Assembly: GCF_021025955.1 (NCBI RefSeq)
Contig: NZ_JAJNCL010000002.1
Location: forward strand, 423,626-487,625
Origin: Rhodococcus qingshengii
Lineage (GTDB): Bacteria; Actinomycetota; Actinomycetes; Mycobacteriales; Mycobacteriaceae
Direction of reading: 5' to 3'
Length of the DNA: 64,000 nucleotides
Within the stretch, counting starts at the first letter, position 1. Every line of letters begins with the position of its first letter. Below are positions 58,216 through 64,000 of this stretch, one piece after another. Both the position numbers and the translations under genes were made by a program. The notes beneath the pieces were generated by a model, which worked only from the letters and a program-made list of their open reading frames with translations, was not told the origin of the DNA and searched no databases.

Positions 58216-58803
58216 GTGACGGACACTTGTAGAACTTTGGTCCTCGGCGGCGCGCGGTCTGGTAAGTCCGCGCACGCCGAGGATTTGATTTGTGCAGGCA
58301 ACCTGCCCGAAGATTCGGCACCGATCCGGTACCTGGCGACAGCTAAGCGCGATAACTCCGACGCCGACTGGGAAAGCCGGATCGATCAGCACCGCAGCAG
58401 ACGGCCTTCTCACTGGTCGACTGTCGAAACCGCAGATGCGGGTGACCTCGCGGCGCAGCTCGAAAGCGATTCACACACAGCGACGTTGGTCGACGATCTG
58501 GGAACGTGGCTGACCACGGAACTCGATCGGCAAGGGGCCTGGGACGCACCGCGCGGCACCATCACGTCCGCTGCGGACAGCTTGGTCGCGAGCGTCGAGA
58601 ACTACCGCGGATCCTTGGTGCTGGTCAGCCCCGAAGTGGGTTTGGCCGTGATCCCCGAGACCCGGTCGGGACGATTGTTCCGCGACGAGATCGGCACTCT
58701 CAACGCTCGTATCGCAGCGGTGTGCGATCGTGTCGTACTAGTGGTTGCAGGGTTACCGCTCGTCTTGAAAGATACTGCTGCACAACCGGAAGGCACGATG
58801 TGA
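58216..58803 (+). CDS. cobU: Adenosylcobinamide kinase/GMP transferase (CobU)
   Basis: Bifunctional enzyme of the cobalamin nucleotide-loop pathway: phosphorylates adenosylcobinamide, then adds GMP. The P-loop GGARSGKS is at residues 11-18, and RYLATAKRD...[13 protein letters not shown] is typical. The GTG at 58216 lies 2 bases after the DUF3043 stop, and the TGA overlaps cobT (GTGA). Confidence 0.92.
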   Translation: MTDTCRTLVLGGARSGKSAHAEDLICAGNLPEDSAPIRYLATAKRDNSDADWESRIDQHRSRRPSHWSTVETADAGDLAAQLESDSHTATLVDDLGTWLTTELDRQGAWDAPRGTITSAADSLVASVENYRGSLVLVSPEVGLAVIPETRSGRLFRDEIGTLNARIAAVCDRVVLVVAGLPLVLKDTAAQPEGTM

Positions 58804-59960
58804 GTACCGACGCCAATTCAGGGGCCAATCCAGAATCCAACCCCGACGTCGCGCCTGCCAGTAGCGCCGACTTCGAACCTGTCACCCCGCCCGACCGCGA
58901 GGTGCGTGCACAGGCCGATGCGCGTCAGCGTGATCTGACCAAACCTGCCGGTTCACTAGGTCGACTGGAGGCTCTGGCCGGTTGGGCATCGGCATGCCAA
59001 GGCGTTTGTCCCCCGCGTGCTTTCGCTCGACCTCGCGTCGTCGTCTTCGCCGGTGATCACGGAATCGCCCGCAACGGCGTCTCCGCCTATCCCCCGGAAG
59101 TGACCGCACAGATGGTCGCCAACTTCCTCGGGGGCGGCGCGGCAGTCAACGTCCTCTCCGAGGTTGCCGGCGCCACCGTTCGCGTCGTCGACATCGCGGT
59201 GGACGGCGATACCGATCCGTCCGTCGCAAACCACAAGGTGCGCAGGTCTTCTGGGTCCATCGACCGCGAAGACGCGATGTCGACCGAGGAAACCCTCCAG
59301 GCCATCGCTGCCGGCCGAGCAATCGCGGACGAGGAAATCGACGGGGGCGCAGACCTTCTCATCGCCGGCGACATGGGCATCGGCAACACCACACCCGCTA
59401 CCGTACTAATCGCCGCCCTGACGGACAGCGAACCTGTCGCGGTCGTGGGTCGAGGTACCGGTATCGACGACGCCGGGTGGATCCGCAAGACTGCCGCGAT
59501 TCGCGATGCTCTCCGACGCGCGCGTCCGCACGTTCGCGACACAGTCGCGCTGCTGCGCACGTCTTCGGGTGCCGACTTCGCTGCGATGGCCGGCTTTCTG
59601 GCCCAGGCAGCGTCGCGTCGTACGCCGGTGATCCTCGACGGCGTTGTGGTCACCGCAGCCGCCATGGTTGCCGACGAACTGGCTTTCGGCGCACGTGAAT
59701 GGTGGGTCGCCGGACACCGCTCCACCGAACCCGCCCACACCATCGCATTGACCCGCATGGGTCTCGACCCGATCGTCGAGTTCGACATGCGTCTCGGTGA
59801 AGGTTCAGGTGCAGTCACCGCGCTCCCGATTCTTCAGAGCGCTGTGGCAATCCTGAGCAAGATGGCGACATTCTCCGAGGCCGGTGTCAGCACTCAGGGC
59901 AGCGCGCCCGATGAAGTGTCCGAGTCGATCGACCTGACCAAGACCGATACGGCGGAGTGA
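58800..59960 (+). CDS. cobT: Nicotinate-nucleotide-DMB phosphoribosyltransferase (CobT)
   Basis: Makes alpha-ribazole phosphate for the lower ligand of cobalamin. [40 protein letters not shown] and [17 protein letters not shown] are family motifs; the Glu in LGEGSG is the catalytic base position. The frame is open far upstream within cobU, but the GTG at 58800 overlapping the cobU stop gives the 386-residue protein. The stop overlaps cobS. Confidence 0.93.
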   Translation: MSTDANSGANPESNPDVAPASSADFEPVTPPDREVRAQADARQRDLTKPAGSLGRLEALAGWASACQGVCPPRAFARPRVVVFAGDHGIARNGVSAYPPEVTAQMVANFLGGGAAVNVLSEVAGATVRVVDIAVDGDTDPSVANHKVRRSSGSIDREDAMSTEETLQAIAAGRAIADEEIDGGADLLIAGDMGIGNTTPATVLIAALTDSEPVAVVGRGTGIDDAGWIRKTAAIRDALRRARPHVRDTVALLRTSSGADFAAMAGFLAQAASRRTPVILDGVVVTAAAMVADELAFGAREWWVAGHRSTEPAHTIALTRMGLDPIVEFDMRLGEGSGAVTALPILQSAVAILSKMATFSEAGVSTQGSAPDEVSESIDLTKTDTAE

Positions 59961-60730
59961 GCGTGGCGGGCCCGCTGTCCGGAGTGCCGCTGGCCTTCTC
60001 GTGGCTGACGGTCCTTCCGGTTCGTGGTCCCTCCGACATCGACCGAACTGCCGGTCGTCGCGCCATCGCGGCAGCTCCGCTCACCGGAATCGCTCTCGGG
60101 ATTGCCGCGACGTTTCTGCTCTGGGGCACAACAAGTATCGGCCTGAATCCCTATCTCGCAGGTTTGCTGACGGTAGGTGCGCTCGCTCTCGGGACACGCG
60201 GAATGCACGTGGACGGACTGGCAGACTCCGTCGACGGACTGGGTTGTTACGGTCCACCGGAGCGCGCCCGCGAGGTCATGCACAGCGGCGGTGCCGGACC
60301 GTTCGGGGTCGCGGCACTGTTCATCGTCCTCGGGCTGCAATCGGTCTCCTTCGGCGTCCTCGCTGTTGCCGACTCCCCCACGCAGTGGATCGCGGTGCTC
60401 GTATCTGTCGCTGCGGGTCGTGTGGCCGTCGTTTTTGCCTGCCGCCGAGGCATTCTCGCGTCTGGTCCGAGCGGATTTGGTGCGCTCGTCGCCGATTCGC
60501 AACCGCTGTGGGCCGCACTCGTATGGTCGGTTCCGCTCATCGCCGTTTCGGCCTTTGCCACCGACCGGTGGTGGCTCGGCCCTCTCGTCACCACGTCGGC
60601 GCTGCTGATCAGTGTGCTGTGTGTGCGTCACTGCGTCCGTAGATTCGGCGGACTCAACGGGGATGTTCTCGGATTCGCGCTCGAACTCACGGTGACGCTG
60701 ACGGCCGTCGGCCTCACTCTCGGACTGTGA
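59957..60730 (+). CDS. cobS: Adenosylcobinamide-GDP ribazoletransferase (CobS)
   Basis: Polytopic membrane enzyme joining alpha-ribazole to adenosylcobinamide-GDP. The metal-binding stretch [15 protein letters not shown] near residue 82 and [12 protein letters not shown] are diagnostic, with seven or so hydrophobic helices. The GTG at 59957 overlaps the cobT stop. It completes a cobU-cobT-cobS operon for nucleotide-loop assembly; no corrin-ring genes are in this window. Confidence 0.92.
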   Translation: MSVAGPLSGVPLAFSWLTVLPVRGPSDIDRTAGRRAIAAAPLTGIALGIAATFLLWGTTSIGLNPYLAGLLTVGALALGTRGMHVDGLADSVDGLGCYGPPERAREVMHSGGAGPFGVAALFIVLGLQSVSFGVLAVADSPTQWIAVLVSVAAGRVAVVFACRRGILASGPSGFGALVADSQPLWAALVWSVPLIAVSAFATDRWWLGPLVTTSALLISVLCVRHCVRRFGGLNGDVLGFALELTVTLTAVGLTLGL

Positions 60731-60739
60731 TCTGACGTC

Positions 60740-60985
60740 GTGCGAGTCGGAGTCCTGGCATACGAAGGTTGCCTGGCGGCCGAGATCTTCGTTTTCACCG
60801 ACCTTCTCCTGATCGCGAATCGGGTCGCTGATGGAGCGCCCGCCGACCCCTTCGAGGTATCGGTTATCGCAGCGTCCGGCACGCCCGTCGTTGCGGCAGG
60901 TGGATTTTCGCTCGGCGTACAGGAGAGGCATCACGACATCGATCACCTGGTTGTACCGGGGTTCGAACTCGTACCGTCCGAAGAC
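60740..60985 (+). pseudogene. Truncated DJ-1/PfpI (GlxA-type) gene, N-terminal fragment
   Basis: From GTG 60740 about 80 residues match the N-terminal part of the DJ-1/PfpI family: MRVGVLAYEGCLAAEIFVFTD through HDIDHLVVPGFELVP. The conserved nucleophile-elbow region that should follow is missing. After about 60985 the frame becomes Arg/Ser/Pro-rich and ends at 61210 without resemblance to anything. The other frame from about 60985 resembles a different gene, so a deletion has joined two genes. It follows cobS by 9 bases. Confidence 0.7.
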
Positions 60986-61317
60986 CCTGCGAAGAACTCG
61001 AAGCCGTCCGCTCGCGACTCGACGCCGAAGACCTCACGGTGCTTGCCTAGCGTTTTCAAGGCGACCCGTTCTGCCGCGCACAGCGATTCGCGGCCTACTC
61101 GAAGGCCTTGGGCGAGCGCTTCGTCGGGAAAGTACTGCCCGACGAAGCGGCCAACGCGGCAACGTCACCGTTCTTCGAACACGTCATTGCCAATCCACAC
61201 AGCGTGGTGACAGCTCATCTCGTCGACGAGGCGGGATCGCCCACCACCGTCGCACGAGACGAGATTCTGCAGTTCTTCCGCGAGCGATTGCTCGCGGAAC
61301 GAACCAGCGATCAGTGA
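60985..61317 (+). pseudogene. C-terminal remnant of a dienelactone-hydrolase-like gene with in-frame stop
   Basis: In the frame ending at 61317 the sequence reads CEELEAVRSRLDAEDLTVLA, then TAG (61048-61050), then RFQGDPFCRAQRFAAYSKALG and a continuous tail HSVVTAHLVDEAGSPTTVARDEILQFFRERL. The tail resembles the C-terminus of dienelactone-hydrolase-type alpha/beta hydrolases (from memory, moderate certainty). There is no start or N-terminal half. It overlaps the convergent ilvE stop by 7 bases. Confidence 0.6.
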
Positions 61318-62414
61318 AGCTTGGTCATCCAGCCGTGGGTGTCGGCGAAGGTGCCGCGCTGAATACCCGTGAGGGTGTCGCGCAGTGCCATCGTCACTTC
61401 ACCCGGCTCGCCGTCGGCGATGGTGAACTCGCCCTCGGCGGACTTGACGCGTCCGACGGGGGTGATGACTGCTGCTGTGCCACAAGCGAAGACCTCGGTG
61501 ATTTCACCGCTCTTGCACTTGGTACGCCATTCGTCGGTGCTGATCTTGCGCTCTTCGACGGAGAAGCCGGAATCGGCGGCGAGGGCGAGCAGCGAGTTGC
61601 GCGTAATACCGGGCAGCAACGAACCGGACAGCGACGGCGTCACGAGGCGAGCGTCAGGGCCGGAGCCGAAGACGAAGAACAGGTTCATTCCACCCATTTC
61701 CTCGACGTACGTGCGCTCGATGGCGTCGAGCCACACCACCTGGTCGCAACCCTCGTCGGCAGCCTGCGCCTGGGCGAGGAGCGAAGCGGCGTAGTTGCCG
61801 GCGAACTTGGCAGCGCCGGTCCCGCCGGGGGCTGCGCGAACGTATTCGGTGGACAGCCACACACTGACCGGCTTCACGCCACGCGGGAAGTACGCCCCGG
61901 CAGGCGAGGCGATCAGCAGGTAGCGGTACTCGTCGGCGGGACGCACACCGAGTCCCGCTTCTGTGGAGAACATGAACGGACGGAGGTAGAGCGCGTCCTC
62001 GCCGCCGGCAGCGGGAACCCAGTCGAGATCGACGTCGATCAGTTCGGTGATGGAATCGATGAACATCTGCGCCGGCAGTTCGGGCATGGCGAGACGGCGC
62101 GCAGATGCTGCGAAACGCTCGGCGTTGGCCTCGACGCGGAACGAGCTGATCTCGCCACCCGGCTGACGGTATGCCTTGAGGCCCTCGAAAATGGCCTGTC
62201 CGTAGTGCAAAACCATTGCGGCGGGATCGAGCTCGATGTTTCCGTAGGGCAACACCTGGGCGTCGTGCCAGCCCTTGCCCGCGGTGTAGTCGATCGAGAC
62301 CATGTGGTCGGTGAAGTGCCGCCCGAAGCCGGGCGCCGCCAAAATGTCACGGCGCTCGGCGTCGGACTTCGGGGACGAGCTCTGAACACGAACGAAATCG
62401 GCGGCACCTGTCAT
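61311..62414 (-). CDS. ilvE: Branched-chain amino acid aminotransferase (IlvE)
   Basis: PLP-dependent (fold type IV) enzyme for Val, Leu and Ile. Family stretches are [44 protein letters not shown] (PLP lysine in this region) and [15 protein letters not shown]. The frame opens at 62492, but ATG 62414 gives the standard 367-residue protein, and TAGGAT lies 7 bases upstream (leaderless). Confidence 0.95.
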   Translation of the reverse strand: MTGAADFVRVQSSSPKSDAERRDILAAPGFGRHFTDHMVSIDYTAGKGWHDAQVLPYGNIELDPAAMVLHYGQAIFEGLKAYRQPGGEISSFRVEANAERFAASARRLAMPELPAQMFIDSITELIDVDLDWVPAAGGEDALYLRPFMFSTEAGLGVRPADEYRYLLIASPAGAYFPRGVKPVSVWLSTEYVRAAPGGTGAAKFAGNYAASLLAQAQAADEGCDQVVWLDAIERTYVEEMGGMNLFFVFGSGPDARLVTPSLSGSLLPGITRNSLLALAADSGFSVEERKISTDEWRTKCKSGEITEVFACGTAAVITPVGRVKSAEGEFTIADGEPGEVTMALRDTLTGIQRGTFADTHGWMTKLH

Positions 62415-62421
62415 GGGCGCA

Positions 62422-62427
62422 ATCCTA
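62422..62427 (-). promoter_or_regulatory. -10 element of leaderless ilvE
   Basis: TAGGAT on the minus strand with a 7-base spacer to ATG 62414, in the 32-base gap after gcvT. Confidence 0.65.
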
Positions 62428-62446
62428 TCGAACGTGAAAAAGCTCT

Positions 62447-63547
62447 CTACTTGGTGTTGGTCTCCACGAACGGAGGAGACACCACGACGCACCGAAGAGC
62501 GCGACCGCGGACGTCGACTTCGATCTCGTCACCGGCTGCGATATTGGCGCCGGAATCCAGGAGCGCCAACGCAATTCCCACTTTGAGTGAGGGCGAGAAT
62601 GTTCCGGAGGTGGTCTCGCCGATTGCCTCGCCGTCACGCAGAACACCGAGCCCGGCCCGCAGCACACCGCGGTCGAGAGCCTTGATCCCCCAGAGTTTGC
62701 GGGCCGGACCGGCAGCCTTCTCGTCGGTCAGGGTCTCTTTGCCCCAGAATGTCGGCTTCTTCCAACCGATCGCCCATCCGCAGCGTGCTTCGAGCGGGGA
62801 AATCTCGAGCGAAAGCTCGTGCCCGTGCAGCGGATAACCCATCTCGGTGCGAAGAGTGTCGCGGGCTCCGAGCCCGGCGGCCTGACCGCCCTCGGCGCGC
62901 ACTGCTTCGAGAAGCGCACGGAACAACGGCTCGCTGTCCTCCCACCGTGGCAGTAGCTCGTACCCGACCTCACCGGTGTAACCGCTGCGGCACACACGCA
63001 CAGGCACGCCGTTCCATTCCGCGTCTTCGTACGCCATGTACTCGATCTCGGTGGGAAGTCCCAGAGCGGTCAGAACCGCCACCGATTTCGGCCCCTGCAC
63101 AGCCAACACGCCGTAGGCACGATGCTGATCCTCGACGGTGATTCCGTCCGGTGCTACAGCGACCAGGGCCGCAACGACGTCCGCGGTGTTGGCCGCATTC
63201 GGGACGAGGAAGATCTCCTCGTCGCTGACGTAGTACGCGATGAGGTCGTCGATGACGCCACCGGACTCGTTGCAGCACAACGTGTACTGAGCCTTACCCG
63301 GCCCGATCTTGTTCAGATCGTTGGTCAGCGCGGAGTTCACGAATTCCGCGGCGCCCGCCCCACGCACGACGGCCTTGCCGAGGTGACTGACGTCGAAGAG
63401 TCCGACATTCTCACGCACAGAGGTGTGTTCAGCCACGACCCCGGCGTAGGAAACCGGCATCTGCCACCCCCCGAACGGCGCGAACGTCGCGCCGAGTTCG
63501 ACGTGGACGGGGTGGATCGGGCCCTGCAACAGTTGTTCGTCGGTCAT
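62447..63547 (-). CDS. gcvT: Glycine cleavage T-protein (aminomethyltransferase)
   Basis: Folate-dependent T-protein of glycine cleavage, 366 residues. [37 protein letters not shown] and [20 protein letters not shown] are diagnostic. ATG 63547 is preferred to the open frame at 63583, because TAGGTT lies 7 bases before it. No gcvP or gcvH is in the window. Confidence 0.94.
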   Translation of the reverse strand: MTDEQLLQGPIHPVHVELGATFAPFGGWQMPVSYAGVVAEHTSVRENVGLFDVSHLGKAVVRGAGAAEFVNSALTNDLNKIGPGKAQYTLCCNESGGVIDDLIAYYVSDEEIFLVPNAANTADVVAALVAVAPDGITVEDQHRAYGVLAVQGPKSVAVLTALGLPTEIEYMAYEDAEWNGVPVRVCRSGYTGEVGYELLPRWEDSEPLFRALLEAVRAEGGQAAGLGARDTLRTEMGYPLHGHELSLEISPLEARCGWAIGWKKPTFWGKETLTDEKAAGPARKLWGIKALDRGVLRAGLGVLRDGEAIGETTSGTFSPSLKVGIALALLDSGANIAAGDEIEVDVRGRALRCVVVSPPFVETNTK

Positions 63548-63554
63548 GGTCCAC

Positions 63555-63560
63555 AACCTA
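63555..63560 (-). promoter_or_regulatory. -10 element of leaderless gcvT
   Basis: TAGGTT on the minus strand, 7 bases before ATG 63547. Confidence 0.65.
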
Positions 63561-63705
63561 TCGGACTTCGCCGATCGAAACATGTCCGCAGCGAGAGCTC
63601 ACCCGGCCGAGACGATCGCCCGTCCACAAACTGCAAAGGGCCTAACATCGACTCAGGCATCCGCCAGAACCGGACGCATCGCACACTCACCTCACAGGAG
63701 ACACC

Positions 63706-64000
63706 TTGAGCACTCGCACAGCCCGATCGTTGGGACCCGACCTCGTTCTCGCCGGCACAGTCGCCAAGCGCGCAGAGATATTGGTCGTCGGCCTGACGTC
63801 GGGTCCGGACGGCCCCGAAATCGCACTCAGCGAAGGCATCGTCGACGAGGACGTGCTCGCCGAGATCCTCGACAGCCTCATCGCCGTCGGCGCCACCGGC
63901 AAGCCCGAGCAGCTCACTCGCGTCCCGGCACCGAGCGCGCTGTCGGTCACCAGCGTCCTCGCCGTCGGACTCGGCTCCGCCGACAAGCTCGGCAGTGAGC
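63706..64000 (+). CDS. pepB: Leucyl aminopeptidase (M17), 5' part only
   Basis: The first 98 codons of a probable M17 aminopeptidase, cut by the window end. TTG 63706 has AGGAG 6 bases upstream and begins STRTARSLGPDLVLAGTVAKRAEILVVGL, the variable N-terminal macro-like domain of the family. The catalytic domain is outside the window, so the call leans on position: M. tuberculosis pepB follows gcvT with one gene between. Confidence 0.75.
   Translation, partial: MSTRTARSLGPDLVLAGTVAKRAEILVVGLTSGPDGPEIALSEGIVDEDVLAEILDSLIAVGATGKPEQLTRVPAPSALSVTSVLAVGLGSADKLGSE

Noticed and set aside
60740-61210. Intact 156-residue DJ-1-like protein
   Set aside because: Only the first 80 or so residues fit the family; the rest is out-of-frame and the key nucleophile region is absent, so I list it as a pseudogene.
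60831-62837. 668-codon plus-strand open frame
   Set aside because: Runs through the degraded locus and antisense to ilvE; composition is a shadow of ilvE and gcvT.

Overview
The window is chromosomal DNA of a high-GC mycolic-acid actinobacterium, most likely a Rhodococcus of the erythropolis/qingshengii type. The reasons are third-position GC bias, frequent GTG/TTG starts, many 4-base stop/start overlaps, and a gene order that follows Mycobacterium tuberculosis Rv2153c (murG) to Rv2213 (pepB) almost gene for gene, with added carotenoid, ROK-kinase and cobU genes. Genus and M. tuberculosis equivalents come from recalled family knowledge, not from a search. I see no insertion sequence, prophage, CRISPR array, tRNA or rRNA.

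Region 1 (1-12609, minus strand) is the division/cell-wall (dcw) operon, transcribed as mraZ, rsmH, ftsL, pbpB, murE, murF, mraY, murD, ftsW, murG (murG cut by the window edge). Most junctions overlap by 1 or 4 bases. Upstream of mraZ are three GTGGG boxes at exact 10-base spacing (MraZ operator), followed by two more box clusters. The mraZ-rsmH and pbpB-murE spacers carry 19-base and 17-base tandem repeats.

Region 2 (13203-24213) holds a DUF3040 membrane protein, a HEPN-domain protein and a divergent GNAT/FAD-oxidoreductase pair whose shared promoter contains a perfect LexA/SOS box, then an LppM-like lipoprotein, metF, and idsA2-crtI-mptA-crtB. In that last cluster the lipoglycan mannosyltransferase gene sits between the carotenoid genes.

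Region 3 (24249-27440) is a signalling module: an Rv2175c-type DNA-binding protein, an unlisted 55-residue Cys/His micro-ORF overlapping the start of the PASTA kinase gene pknL, and a CX5R phosphatase-like gene.

Region 4 (27504-43624) contains aroG, a DEDDh exoribonuclease, an acyltransferase, a ROK kinase, an ArsA-like ATPase with two SRPBCC proteins, a fatty acyl-CoA ligase, pimB', a membrane-anchored metallopeptidase-like protein, two NlpC/P60 peptidoglycan hydrolases (one behind a c-di-AMP-type riboswitch), a DEDDh-exonuclease/GIY-YIG fusion and an Lrp-type sensor protein.

Region 5 (43668-54616) is trpD plus the respiratory supercomplex genes ctaE-qcrC-qcrA-qcrB and, separately, ctaC-ctaF, with asnB. 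Region 6 (54681-64000) has adoK, an ErpA-like Fe-S carrier, glycerate kinase, a DUF3043 protein, the cobU-cobT-cobS operon, a degraded locus made of two gene fragments, ilvE, gcvT and the start of a leucyl aminopeptidase.

Many genes appear leaderless: a TANNNT-like -10 lies 6-7 bases before the start codon. I used this to choose several start sites.
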